Source of the DNA: Sedimentisphaerales bacterium
Lineage (GTDB): Bacteria > Planctomycetota > Phycisphaerae > Sedimentisphaerales > Anaerobacaceae
Reading direction: 5' to 3'
Assembly (NCBI GenBank): GCA_016932835.1
Contig: JAFGCD010000135.1
Span: 1 to 40,284 of the forward strand
Length of the DNA stretch: 40,284 nt
The notes under the pieces were generated by a model. The model ran no database searches and was not told the DNA's origin. It saw only the letters and a list, made by a program, of their open reading frames with translations. This document shows, piece by piece, positions 32,638 through 40,284 of the stretch. Position numbers and translations under genes: made by a program. The first letter of the stretch is position 1. Each line of letters begins with the position of its first letter.

Positions 32638-33081
32638 ATGCCGGAAAAGAGCAAAAATGATCCGTCGCCGCCGGAAGACTCTCAAATCAGTCGGCTCGAC
32701 GACGAGGCCATCCCGAACGATGCGCGACCAATCTGCGCCAAGTGTCTAAGGCCATGCCACCCGCTTCAATACTACTGCGATAGATGTGCGTCGAACGATG
32801 CAATCAATCCGCTGACGCCTTATATCGGTTACGTGAATATCAGATTCTGCTACGATATTTACTGCACGATGTGGCGCAAGATATTCTCCGACAGGGACAC
32901 ATCGATCGCCAACAAGCTGCTGTACGCGGTTTTTATTGTGTTGTACTGCCCGGTAGTGGTTGTCGTTGGGCTGCCTGCCCTGCTGATATGCAAAGTCCCG
33001 CCCGGGCCGATTCGCAATGCAATCCTTGTGGTCCTGGCGCTTGCGCTGATTGGGTTGGGCGTATTCTACGCCTATCACTGA
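32638..33081 (+). CDS. Small membrane protein with N-terminal zinc ribbon
   Basis: 147 residues. A polar N-terminus (1-30) is followed by a zinc-ribbon-like C-x2-C-x10-C-x2-C (C33, C36, C47, C50 in ICAKC and YCDRC). Two membrane helices lie at about 94-117 and 126-146. The region between (YIGYVNIRFCYDIYCTMWRKIF) has two more cysteines. No named family recognised. A TATAAT at 32576-32581 about 60 bases upstream could be its -10, but I see no good -35. The Shine-Dalgarno sequence is weak. The gene stands alone between the two exported-protein genes, with gaps of 226 and 152 bases. Confidence 0.7.
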   Translation: MPEKSKNDPSPPEDSQISRLDDEAIPNDARPICAKCLRPCHPLQYYCDRCASNDAINPLTPYIGYVNIRFCYDIYCTMWRKIFSDRDTSIANKLLYAVFIVLYCPVVVVVGLPALLICKVPPGPIRNAILVVLALALIGLGVFYAYH

Positions 33082-33233
33082 TTAACGCAGAGGCGTGCTG
33101 AAATTCGCATCGCCGAGGAGCCGTAAGAGAAGTTCGAGAATTCCATATCAGTGATGCCTTGTTTCGACATGCGGTCTCTGGTAGCATCGCAGGGGTATGA
33201 TGATTATGCGCGAGCCGATTCGAAAGGATTGTT

Positions 33234-35126
33234 ATGAGACAGACAGGGAAGCTGGTGTTGCGGGGGCTGACGATATTTTTGGTTTTTATGACGGCTGTTG
33301 CCGGCGGCGAGATTGACAAATCTCGAATCGAAGAAATCGCGGCAATGCTGCCGAAAGAGGCACGGGGTTTCGGCGTTCCTATCAGCGACAGGGATGCATG
33401 GGATGCCCTGGCGAAGAACCGTTCGTTTCGCGGTGTGGCCTCGGATGCCGAGCGGCTGCTGAAAGAGCCGATTCCGGAGCAGAGCGACGATTTGTATCTG
33501 GATTTTTCGCGGACGGGAAACCGAACCCGGTGGCAACGGGTCAGCGGCCAGCGGAGGGGGAGGGTTCGAACGCTGGCATTGGCCGAGTGCCTGGAGAACA
33601 AGGGCAGGTTTATCCCTGCGTTTGAAGAAATAGTGCGGGCGATTTGCTCGGAGCGGACGTGGGTAATGCCGGCGCACGACAGGGGCCTGAGCAACTTCAA
33701 CGGCAAGGCAATCGATATCGATTTAGGTTCTTCGATGTTCGCCTGGTCGCTGGCGACGGCCGATTACCTTTTGGGCGAAAAACTTGACGCGGCCGCGCGC
33801 CAATTGATTCGAGATAACCTGGAGCGTCGCATTTTCAAGCCCTACGAGGACATGGCAGCGGGCAGGCGTGAAGTGAACTGGTGGATGACGACGACGAACA
33901 ACTGGAACGCGGTCTGTCTCGGGGGGGTGACGGGTTCTGCGCTTGCGGTGATCGATTCGGCGCAGAGGCGGGCATTATATATCGCTGCGGCTGAGCAGTA
34001 CTCGAAGAATTTCCTCAAGGGATTCACCGATGACGGCTACTGCTCGGAAGGCCTGGGGTATTGGAACTACGGCTACGGTTACTACGCGGCACTGAGCGAA
34101 TCGATTCACCAGGCCACGGGGGGCAAGGTCGATATTCTGGACAATGAGCGTTCACGGGCGGCCGGGGGGTTCGGAGCGAAGATCGAGATACTCAACGGGG
34201 TTTATCCGGCGTTTGCGGATTGCTCGGTCAGGACCAGGCCGGGCTCGAGGCTGATGTATTTTGTGAGCAGGCGGTTCGGACTTGGGCTGAAGGACTGGGA
34301 GGAGAATGACCCGGCAGGGCCGGGGGGCACATTGTACGACAGCATGATGTACAGCTTTGCAAACTCGGCGTCGCGTGCGAAGCCGGTCGGCAGCGGACCG
34401 GCGGGTTTGCCGATTCGGTCATGGTTCGACAAGGCGGGCGTACTGCTGTGCAGGCCGGGAGCCGCTTCACAGTCGCAGTTTGCCGTCGCACTGAAGGGCG
34501 GGCACAACGCCGAGCATCACAACCATAACGACGTCGGCTCTTTCGTCGTCGTCCTCGGCGACAGGGCGTTGCTGCTCGATGCAGGCGGAGAGGTTTACAC
34601 GGCTCGGACGTTCAGCAGCCGGCGATACGAAAGCAACGTTCTTAATTCGTTCGGCCATGCGGTGCCGGTGGTCAACGGCAAGCTGCAGCGGACCGGCAGC
34701 CGGGCCCGCGGGCGAATCGTCCGAACCGATTTTACGGATGCGGCAGATACGTTTGTGCTGGATATTTCCTCAGCGTACGATGTGCCGGAACTGAAGAAAC
34801 TGGAGCGGACTTTCGTGTATTCGCGTTCGGGGGGAGGAGTGCTGGAGGTGAGCGACGAGGCTGCTTTCTCGCAGCCCTGCAGTTTCGGTACTGCGCTTAT
34901 CACGCTGGATAAGTGGAAGAAGATATCGGATTCATCGCTGATGATTTACGATTCCGACAGGTCGCTGCGTGTCGATATCGAGGTAAAGGGCGCGGAGTTC
35001 GAGATAAAAGCCGAGACTATCGAAGAGGATGTAAGCGCTCCGAGAAAGCCTGTCCGACTGGGAATCAACTTGACCAAGCCGGTCGGAAGCGCGGTTGTCG
35101 CCCTTAGAATCCGCCCGATGCAATAG
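33234..35126 (+). CDS. Exported heparinase II/III-like polysaccharide lyase
   Basis: 630 residues; ATG with AAAGGA five bases upstream; signal peptide to about residue 24. An alpha/alpha toroid N-terminal domain covers about 60-330, with NNWNAVCLGG (222-231) and DGYCSEGLGYWNYGYGYY (267-284), both typical of the family. The heparinase II/III-like beta-sandwich domain has HNAEHHNHNDVGSF (424-437) with its His-Asn-His-Asn-Asp signature, and NSFGHAVPVVNG near 471. Enzymes of this group (PL12, PL15, PL17, PL21) cleave uronate-containing polysaccharides such as heparan sulfate or alginate by beta-elimination. The exact substrate cannot be told from sequence. No nearby sulfatase. A uronate product would fit the oxidoreductases in the left part of the window. 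Confidence 0.9.
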   Translation: MRQTGKLVLRGLTIFLVFMTAVAGGEIDKSRIEEIAAMLPKEARGFGVPISDRDAWDALAKNRSFRGVASDAERLLKEPIPEQSDDLYLDFSRTGNRTRWQRVSGQRRGRVRTLALAECLENKGRFIPAFEEIVRAICSERTWVMPAHDRGLSNFNGKAIDIDLGSSMFAWSLATADYLLGEKLDAAARQLIRDNLERRIFKPYEDMAAGRREVNWWMTTTNNWNAVCLGGVTGSALAVIDSAQRRALYIAAAEQYSKNFLKGFTDDGYCSEGLGYWNYGYGYYAALSESIHQATGGKVDILDNERSRAAGGFGAKIEILNGVYPAFADCSVRTRPGSRLMYFVSRRFGLGLKDWEENDPAGPGGTLYDSMMYSFANSASRAKPVGSGPAGLPIRSWFDKAGVLLCRPGAASQSQFAVALKGGHNAEHHNHNDVGSFVVVLGDRALLLDAGGEVYTARTFSSRRYESNVLNSFGHAVPVVNGKLQRTGSRARGRIVRTDFTDAADTFVLDISSAYDVPELKKLERTFVYSRSGGGVLEVSDEAAFSQPCSFGTALITLDKWKKISDSSLMIYDSDRSLRVDIEVKGAEFEIKAETIEEDVSAPRKPVRLGINLTKPVGSAVVALRIRPMQ

Positions 35127-35221
35127 CACAAGACCGTCGCAGCTCTGCGAAACAACATATAGAGGCTCTCTGCGCAAAGGGCCTGCGGTGAAACCGGCCT
35201 GGAAAAGGGGAAAATTCGGTC

Positions 35222-35251
35222 TTGATTGCGGCGTGTCCGGGCGGGTAGTAT
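35222..35251 (+). promoter_or_regulatory. Weak promoter candidate for the YbaK-type gene
   Basis: TTGATT (35222-35227), 18-base spacer, TAGTAT (35246-35251), running into TATATA. Four of six matches in each box. Confidence 0.3.
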
Positions 35252-35302
35252 ATAGCAAGCGTGATAGGTTCTTTGGCGGCAGTATTTTCGGGAGGCACTA
35301 AG

Positions 35303-35767
35303 ATGCGAGTCACAGATTTCCTGGACAAATCAGGCGTAGAGTACGAGGTAACTGAGCATGTACCGGCGTTTACGGCTCAGCAGATGGCCTCGGCAGAGCA
35401 CGAGCCCGGGCGGTACGTTGCCAAGCCGGTGATTGTCAGGGCCGGGGACGAATACCTGATGTGCGTCCTGCCGGCGCCCTGCAAGATCGATTTGCGAAAA
35501 TTGAAGGAGCAGTTGGGTACGGATTCGGTGGAGCTGGCAGACGAGAGCGAGATCGGGAAGGTTTTCGAGGATTGCGAACTCGGCGCCGAGCCGCCCTTCG
35601 GCAATCTGTACGATTTGCCCACGATCATCGACAAGGCTCTGGAAGGAGACGATCACATCACGTTTCAGGCCGGTACGCATAAGCAGGCCGTACACATGAG
35701 CATGGCTGATTACCGGCGGCTGGCGAAACCCAAGGTTCTCGATTTCGGTTATCATGTCACCTCCTAG
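35303..35767 (+). CDS. YbaK/ProX-type aminoacyl-tRNA deacylase family protein
   Basis: 154 residues from the ATG at 35303, chosen because GGGAGG lies seven bases upstream; the open frame extends 14 codons further without such a site. The family pattern is complete: the catalytic Lys (K41 in VAKPVIV), GAEPPFG (94-100), and FQAGTHKQAVHMSMADYRRL (121-140). Relatives hydrolyse mischarged tRNAs (Cys- or Ala-tRNA-Pro) in trans. Some close members bind small ligands instead, so the substrate is open. Cytoplasmic and probably monocistronic. Confidence 0.92.
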   Translation: MRVTDFLDKSGVEYEVTEHVPAFTAQQMASAEHEPGRYVAKPVIVRAGDEYLMCVLPAPCKIDLRKLKEQLGTDSVELADESEIGKVFEDCELGAEPPFGNLYDLPTIIDKALEGDDHITFQAGTHKQAVHMSMADYRRLAKPKVLDFGYHVTS

Positions 35768-35876
35768 CCGAAGGGCTGGTGCCGTCGGGAGCAGGTTCGG
35801 GGGCGTGCGGGTTCGCCAATATCGCGGCGGTTTTGCGGCGTAGCTGCGCGCTGCTGCGTGGTCGTCTTTGTCGGTC

Positions 35877-35895
35877 GTAACCGGCGCGCGGTTAC
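35877..35895. other. Hairpin overlapping the ferritin-like stop codon
   Basis: Perfect seven-base arms GTAACCG and CGGTTAC around GCGCG. The minus-strand stop codon (35894-35892) lies within one arm. It is located between two convergent genes and has no T-tract. It may act as an mRNA 3' stabiliser or weak terminator. Confidence 0.4.
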
Positions 35896-36347
35896 TTCGA
35901 CTCGGTCAGCCTGTCGAACTCGATTTCGAATCGAAATTTGTGCTTTACCTCTTCCTGGGCCATTTCCACGAGCATCTCTCGCGCTTCTTTGCTCTTGGCC
36001 ATTGCCGCCATATCGAAGTAAATTCGAAAAGCAGCGTCTTCCTTGGCTATGGCCAGTTGGAGGACATCGGCGTAGTCCATGTCTAATTCGGGCGAATCGG
36101 AATAGATATAATCCGAGTCGTTGAACTCCGCAACACCTTCGGAAATATCCACGGTCCTTCCCATCTTCATAAGCTCGAGTTCGAGCTTTGCCTTGTGTTC
36201 GAGTTCTTCCTCGGCCAGTGCTGCAAAGAGGGCTGCGATTTGGCGGTCGGCGACTCGCTCGGCCATGGCGAGGTAGAACTTGTTGGCCTGCTCTTCCTTT
36301 AGAATTCCGAACTCGACTATCGCCTCAAATGTATCGAATGTCTTCAT
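35892..36347 (-). CDS. Ferritin-like (rubrerythrin-type) diiron protein
   Basis: 151 residues forming the expected four-helix bundle. Iron-ligand patterns: ILKEEQANKFYLAMAERV in helix 1, EEELEHKAKLELE (E-x2-H) in helix 2, KEDAAFRIYFDMA in helix 3 and AQEEVKHKFRFEIEF (E-x2-H) in helix 4. It lacks the C-terminal rubredoxin domain of full rubrerythrin. Members handle peroxide or iron in anaerobes. It has a G-rich Shine-Dalgarno sequence (AAAGGGGG) before the ATG. Convergent with the YbaK-type gene and divergent from lpxB. Confidence 0.88.
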   Translation of the reverse strand: MKTFDTFEAIVEFGILKEEQANKFYLAMAERVADRQIAALFAALAEEELEHKAKLELELMKMGRTVDISEGVAEFNDSDYIYSDSPELDMDYADVLQLAIAKEDAAFRIYFDMAAMAKSKEAREMLVEMAQEEVKHKFRFEIEFDRLTESK

Positions 36348-36548
36348 GGCAAGACCCCCTTTGCGCCGCCGGTCTCTATTTGCCCGGCGACAGAAAATAG
36401 GTTACGGCAAACCGCCAATACAACCTTATTTTACCACCGGCGGCCCGCAGAGCAACCATCAACAAGCACCGAGGAGATTATACATCGTGTAAAATGACGG
36501 AGACTTTCTCGTTGCCGGAACCGCAAAATCCTGTTAACACATAGGCTC

Positions 36549-37691
36549 ATGATTCAGAAGGACAAGAAATATCGGGTCTTTATCAGCGCTGCTGAGCCGA
36601 GCGGGGACGATCACTGCGCAAATCTCATAAGAGCTTTTCAAAAAGAGGATTACGGCAATGTCGAGCTGGTGGGTATCGGCGGGGTGAAGATGGCCGAGGC
36701 GGGCTGTGAACTGCTGCAAATCACGGCGGGCAAGGCCGCTATGACGTACAATGTATTCGGCCAGTTGGGCTACTACTACAGGCTGTTAGGGCGTGTTAAG
36801 GACTACCTGAGAAATAATAAGGTCGATCTTGCGGTCGTGTGCGATTCGCCGGGCTTCAACTGGCACGTCGCGAAATTCGCCAAAAAGCTCGGAATCAAAA
36901 CCGTGTTCTTCGTTGCGCCGCAGCTCTGGGCGTGGGCGTCGTGGCGAATCGGCAAGATGCGGAAATCCTGCGATAAGCTCTGCTGCCTGCTGCCTTTCGA
37001 GGAAGACTGGTTCAACGACAGGGGCGTGGATACGGTGTTCGTGGGTAATCCGATGCTGGCCGCGATCGAGGTTGAATGGGGCAGGGCGAAAGACTACTCG
37101 AAATTCGATGCCGAGAATGTGCGCGTGGCTCTTATGCCGGGATCGCGCGATGCGGAGCTGAATTCGCTGTGGGAGCCGATGCAGAAAATCGCGCTTCGCA
37201 TCAAGGGCCGATACGGCGGGGCAAGTTTTGTGACCGTAGCGGTGGACGCTGAACGGCACAAGATGCTCGAAGACAGGCAAATTCCCGGGTTCGAATGCGA
37301 TTACGAAATCAACTCGGTATGCAGGACAGCCGGGGAGGCCGATTTTGCGGTGGTTGCCAGCGGCAGCGCGACGCTGGAGGTAGCAGCGATGGGATGCCCG
37401 ATGGTGGTGATGTACCAGTCGAGCAGGATACTGTGGCACCTCGTGGGGCGATGGCTGATAAACACGAAGTACCTGTGCCTTGTCAATATTGTGGCCGGGA
37501 GGGAATTGGTTCCCGAATTCATGCCTTACTTCACCTCGATAGATCCTATCGTCGAGAGTATCGAGGGATTTTTGAGAGACAAGAGCAAATTAGCTCAGTT
37601 CAGCGGCGAGTTGGCCGAGCTGACCAGGCCTTTAGGGCTGAAGAATACCGGCGATGAGGTTACGCGGGTAATTGCGGAGATGCTGGGATGA
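36549..37691 (+). CDS. lpxB: Lipid-A-disaccharide synthase
   Basis: 380 residues, the usual length for GT19. It joins UDP-diacylglucosamine and lipid X to form the lipid A disaccharide at the inner membrane. Motifs: AAEPSGDDH (14-22), PGFNWHVAKFAKKLG (101-115), PQLWAWASWR (124-133), LPFEEDWF (148-155), VGNPML (165-170), MPGSRDAEL (196-204) and SGSATLEVA (271-279). It implies a lipid-A-bearing outer membrane. The rest of the lpx pathway is not in the window. The Shine-Dalgarno sequence is weak. Confidence 0.96.
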   Translation: MIQKDKKYRVFISAAEPSGDDHCANLIRAFQKEDYGNVELVGIGGVKMAEAGCELLQITAGKAAMTYNVFGQLGYYYRLLGRVKDYLRNNKVDLAVVCDSPGFNWHVAKFAKKLGIKTVFFVAPQLWAWASWRIGKMRKSCDKLCCLLPFEEDWFNDRGVDTVFVGNPMLAAIEVEWGRAKDYSKFDAENVRVALMPGSRDAELNSLWEPMQKIALRIKGRYGGASFVTVAVDAERHKMLEDRQIPGFECDYEINSVCRTAGEADFAVVASGSATLEVAAMGCPMVVMYQSSRILWHLVGRWLINTKYLCLVNIVAGRELVPEFMPYFTSIDPIVESIEGFLRDKSKLAQFSGELAELTRPLGLKNTGDEVTRVIAEMLG

Positions 37692-37749
37692 GGGGGCCGG
37701 CGTGCGGCTTTTCGACCAGTGATGTTCTCTTCGCGGGGAAAGGGCGATC

Positions 37750-38670
37750 GTGAACGAACATCGAAACAGCCGAAGGTTCGATCTCACCGCTACGACGGCG
37801 TGCGTGGGGGCGCTGTGTCTGTGGTCGCTGGGGCCGATTTTCATCAAGTACCTCGCGGCATATCTGGACGCGTGGACCCAGAACGTTCTGCGGTATTCGG
37901 CAGCGTGCCTGTTCTGGCTTCCGTTTCTTTTGTATTCGATTCACGCCGGGCGATTCGACAAGAGGACGTGGCGGCGGGCGCTGCTGCCGGCGGCGACAAA
38001 CATCATCATGCAGAGCCTCTGGGCCGCGGCTTTTTACTACATCAACCCGGCGTTTATGACACTTCTGACCAAGACAAACATCATCTGGATAGCGGCGTTG
38101 TCTGTCGTTATGTTCCCGGAGGAACGCGCGCTCATCCGAAGCCGACGTTTCTGGATCGGACTGCTGCTCTGTATAACGGGCGTGGCGGGGATACTGTACT
38201 TCAAGAGTGATTTCGCCGCCCATGGGACAATTACGGGAGTAGTTATCGCCTTGGTCTGCGCGTTGATGTGGGGGATTTATACGGTTACTGCGCGAATCGC
38301 GTTCCGGGATATCGATTCGAGACACGGTTTTTCGGTAATCTGCATCTACACGGTAATAGGGCTCGGGATTTTCGCTGCCGTGTTTGGCGATTTCGGACAA
38401 TGCGCGGAACTGGGCGCTGCACAGTGGGCGGCAGTCGGGGTCTCAGCGGTGCTGTGCATAGCGCTGGCGCACGTTTTTTACTACGCCGCCATGCGACGAA
38501 TCGGCGCGACTATACCGGCGCTGGTCATACTGGCGCAGCCCTTCGCAGTGCTGGCGATTTCGCGCACAGTCTTCGCAGAGACTCTCAATATCCCCCAGCT
38601 TATCTTCGGAGCGACATTGCTGATCGGAGCGGCAATAGCAATCTGGGCGCAAGAACACCTTGGCAATTAG
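37750..38670 (+). CDS. EamA/DMT-family permease
   Basis: 306 residues from a GTG start with AAAGGG five bases upstream. About ten hydrophobic helices fall in two similar halves, the standard EamA arrangement: the first half begins ACVGALCLWSLGPIFIKYL and the second GVVIALVCALMWGIYTVTAR. An inner-membrane drug/metabolite-type exporter or metabolite carrier; substrate not predictable. It starts 58 bases after lpxB and may share its transcript. Functional link with lpxB is unproven. Confidence 0.9.
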   Translation: MNEHRNSRRFDLTATTACVGALCLWSLGPIFIKYLAAYLDAWTQNVLRYSAACLFWLPFLLYSIHAGRFDKRTWRRALLPAATNIIMQSLWAAAFYYINPAFMTLLTKTNIIWIAALSVVMFPEERALIRSRRFWIGLLLCITGVAGILYFKSDFAAHGTITGVVIALVCALMWGIYTVTARIAFRDIDSRHGFSVICIYTVIGLGIFAAVFGDFGQCAELGAAQWAAVGVSAVLCIALAHVFYYAAMRRIGATIPALVILAQPFAVLAISRTVFAETLNIPQLIFGATLLIGAAIAIWAQEHLGN

Positions 38671-38734
38671 GTAATGCGCCTTCGAGTTGTGAATAGCCGG
38701 CGTTGGTTTTAGTATCGGCGGCGAGGGAGTTTTT

Positions 38735-38890
38735 TCAAAATGCTATTCGGCCATAGAGCAGTGCCGCGATGACAGCCAGGAGAACCATCACAAGGGCGAG
38801 CCTCAAAAGTCGGGCGTCGGTTACCCTGTTGGCGGTTCTTAACTGCTGTTTAAGCCCTTTTATCTGGGCTCTTGTCTGAGATCGGCTCAT
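38735..38890 (-). CDS. Small single-pass membrane protein (51 residues)
   Basis: From the ATG at 38890: a basic N-terminal helix (MSRSQTRAQIKGLKQQLR) and one C-terminal membrane helix (LALVMVLLAVIAALLYG), so probably tail-anchored with the N-terminus in the cytoplasm. The frame is open 38 codons further upstream, but a promoter-like -10 at 38981-38976 lies inside that extension, favouring the short form. GGA stands five bases before the ATG. Unknown function; it could be a small regulator or subunit. Convergent with the EamA gene. Confidence 0.55.
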   Translation of the reverse strand: MSRSQTRAQIKGLKQQLRTANRVTDARLLRLALVMVLLAVIAALLYGRIAF

Positions 38891-38975
38891 ATTGTTCCAT
38901 TGCCTCACTATTTTTCGCGCAGAGAATTGATACGCAGTTGCTGACGGTCTTTCCCCATTTCTATGAACCGCACAA

Positions 38976-39004
38976 AGTATAAGAAACAATAAGCCGGGGG
39001 GCAA
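38976..39004 (-). promoter_or_regulatory. Promoter candidate for the 51-residue membrane protein
   Basis: TTGCCC (39004-38999), 17-base spacer, TATACT (38981-38976). Leader about 80 bases. The back-to-back promoter of the redoxin gene begins 33 bases away. Confidence 0.4.
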
Positions 39005-39036
39005 AAGCCTTCAATTCAATGGCTTAAGAAGAGGTG

Positions 39037-39065
39037 TTGAAACGGCGGGCTAAAAGCTGTATGAT
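39037..39065 (+). promoter_or_regulatory. Sigma70-type promoter of the two-domain redoxin gene
   Basis: TTGAAA (39037-39042), 17-base spacer, TATGAT (39060-39065); five of six matches in each box. Leader about 44 bases, ending in a strong AGGAGG Shine-Dalgarno sequence. Confidence 0.65.
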
Positions 39066-39115
39066 ACCGGCGGTGAATCGTTAGAATCGCATATTAAATC
39101 GACAGGAGGCCAAGA

Positions 39116-40246
39116 ATGGGTAACCGGGGCAGGTATATCTTGACGGCGGCGATATTGGTGCTTTTTTTGGCCGGTTCGGGGGCAGGAGCGCCTGAGGATA
39201 TGCCCAAGCCGCTGGAGATAGGGCAAAGCGCGCCGGATTTCAATCTTCCGGGCGTTGACGGGAAGTATCACAAATTAGCGGATTATGCCAAGGCTGAGGT
39301 TCTCGTAGTCGTTTTCACGTGCAATCACTGCCCAACGGCCCAGGCCTACGAAGGGCGGATAAAGCAGTTGGATTCGGATTACAGGAGCAAGGGCGTGAGG
39401 CTGGTTGCGATATCGAGCAACGACCCCAACGCCGTGAGGCTCGACGAATTGGGTTATTCGGACATGAGCGACTCTCTCGAAGAGATGAAGATTCGCGCCG
39501 GGCGGATGGGATTCAAGTTTCCCTATCTATACGACGGCGAAACGCAGGCGGTCTCCCGCAAATACGGGCCGGTAACGACGCCTCACGTATTTGTATTCGA
39601 TAAGGCGCGCAAGCTGCGGTTTGTCGGGCGAATCGACGATTCGGAGAAGCCGGAGCGAGTGAAGGTTCGCGACAGCCGGGATGCGATCGATGCGCTGCTG
39701 GGCGGCAGAGAAGTCGCCGTGAAAAAGACACGGACTATCGGGTGCTCAATCAAATGGGCGAACAAGCGCGAGTACGTTAAGAAGGCCTTCGAGCAGTGGG
39801 CGAAGGAGGACGTTAGCCTGGAGACTATCGACGCCGGGGGCATCAGGCGGCTCGTCAAGAACGATTCGGAGAAGCTGCGGCTCGTCAATGTATGGGCGAC
39901 GTGGTGCGGGGCGTGCGTCGTGGAATTCGACGAATTTATCGAGATTAACCGGATGTACCGCGGGCGCGATTTCGAGCTGATAACTATCAGCGGGGATTCG
40001 GCGGAGAAAAAGGACAAAGCCCTGGAATTTCTCAGGAAGAAGCAGGCTTCGTGCAGGAATTATATCTTCGACTCGGACGACAAATACCTTCTGATGGAAT
40101 CGGTGGATGAGGAATCGCTGGGCGGCATGCCTTATACTCTTCTAATCAAGCCGGGAGGCAAGATTATTTACCGCAGGTATGGTTTGATAGATCCGCTCGA
40201 ATTGAAGACCGCGATAGTCGAAGAGTTGGGGCGTTATTACAAATAG
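39116..40246 (+). CDS. Exported protein with two thioredoxin-fold domains
   Basis: 376 residues; AGGAGG six bases before the ATG; signal peptide to about residue 25. Domain 1 (about 33-195) is an AhpC/TSA-like redoxin with active site TCNHCP (Cys69, Cys72) and cis-proline TTPHV (Pro156). Domain 2 (about 235-374) is TlpA/ResA-like with WCGAC (Cys264, Cys267) and cis-proline GMPYT (Pro339). Both CxxC pairs are intact. Such proteins reduce or exchange disulphides in the periplasm, for example for cytochrome c maturation or cysteine-rich exported proteins. The partner is unknown. The large cysteine-containing surface proteins of this window are plausible clients, which is inference. Confidence 0.9.
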   Translation: MGNRGRYILTAAILVLFLAGSGAGAPEDMPKPLEIGQSAPDFNLPGVDGKYHKLADYAKAEVLVVVFTCNHCPTAQAYEGRIKQLDSDYRSKGVRLVAISSNDPNAVRLDELGYSDMSDSLEEMKIRAGRMGFKFPYLYDGETQAVSRKYGPVTTPHVFVFDKARKLRFVGRIDDSEKPERVKVRDSRDAIDALLGGREVAVKKTRTIGCSIKWANKREYVKKAFEQWAKEDVSLETIDAGGIRRLVKNDSEKLRLVNVWATWCGACVVEFDEFIEINRMYRGRDFELITISGDSAEKKDKALEFLRKKQASCRNYIFDSDDKYLLMESVDEESLGGMPYTLLIKPGGKIIYRRYGLIDPLELKTAIVEELGRYYK

Positions 40247-40284
40247 CCGGGGCAGAGATTTTGGAATTGAACGCAGTAAGGAGA

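Noticed and set aside
35138..35149. CGCAG-CT-CTGCG hairpin after the heparinase-like gene
   Set aside because: Five-base stem with a two-base loop and no T-tract; could be chance in GC-rich DNA.
1..40284. tRNA, rRNA, CRISPR array, insertion sequence or prophage
   Set aside because: The gaps were read on both strands for tRNA arms, regular direct repeats with spacers, and transposase or integrase motifs. None was found by eye; a covariance-model search would be needed to exclude small RNAs.

Overview
The window looks like chromosomal DNA from a Planctomycetota bacterium, most likely class Phycisphaerae (Sedimentisphaerales-like). This is an inference from several signs: large exported right-handed beta-helix proteins carrying paired Asp-rich dockerin-like loops, a Tat-exported Gfo/Idh/MocA oxidoreductase, two ECF sigma/anti-sigma pairs, and an lpxB gene implying lipid A and an outer membrane. 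The DNA is GC-rich. I see no rRNA, tRNA, CRISPR array, transposase or phage gene.

Layout. All genes from 1 to 27,802 are on the minus strand. Reading in the direction of transcription they form these blocks: (a) nfnA-nfnB (electron-bifurcating transhydrogenase), 27.8-25.4 kb; (b) DUF1015 gene plus class V aminotransferase (probably serine metabolism), 25.2-22.8 kb, with a strong promoter and a clear terminator; (c) ECF sigma, anti-sigma and exported PDZ protein, 22.6-20.4 kb; (d) a 1490-residue exported lipoprotein, 20.1-15.7 kb; (e) transketolase, mfd and a conserved exported protein, 15.5-8.9 kb; (f) a probable sugar or sugar-acid block of SDR dehydrogenase, GH28-like beta-helix lipoprotein, isochorismatase-ThuA fusion and Gfo/Idh/MocA oxidoreductase, 8.8-3.2 kb; (g) ECF sigma, a zinc-finger anti-sigma with a large periplasmic DUF4139-like domain, and the start of a stand-alone paralogue of that domain running off the left edge. 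From 28,046 most genes are on the plus strand: OmpA-like lipoprotein, ndk, a beta-helix/dockerin/repeat protein, a small zinc-ribbon membrane protein, a heparinase II/III-like lyase, a YbaK-type deacylase, lpxB, an EamA transporter and a two-domain redoxin. A ferritin-like gene and a small membrane protein lie on the minus strand among them.

How the parts fit. The sequence suggests a heterotrophic, probably anaerobic or fermentative polysaccharide degrader: exported beta-helix and lyase proteins, sugar-acid oxidoreductases, pentose phosphate chemistry (transketolase) and NADH/NADPH/ferredoxin balancing by Nfn. Two separate cell-envelope signalling modules lie nearby.

Most striking is the 1490-residue lipoprotein. 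It joins a beta-helix, a phosphohistidine (swivelling) domain, a PPDK/PEP-synthase-type ATP-grasp domain with its key motifs intact, and a C-terminal dockerin-like module. The order His domain then ATP-grasp is that of glucan water dikinases, not of PPDK, and the predicted location is outside the cytoplasm. Other points of note are a GH28-fold lipoprotein that has lost most catalytic motifs, the anti-sigma sensor domain with a tandem stand-alone paralogue, and a change of GC skew near 16.6 kb that does not follow gene orientation.
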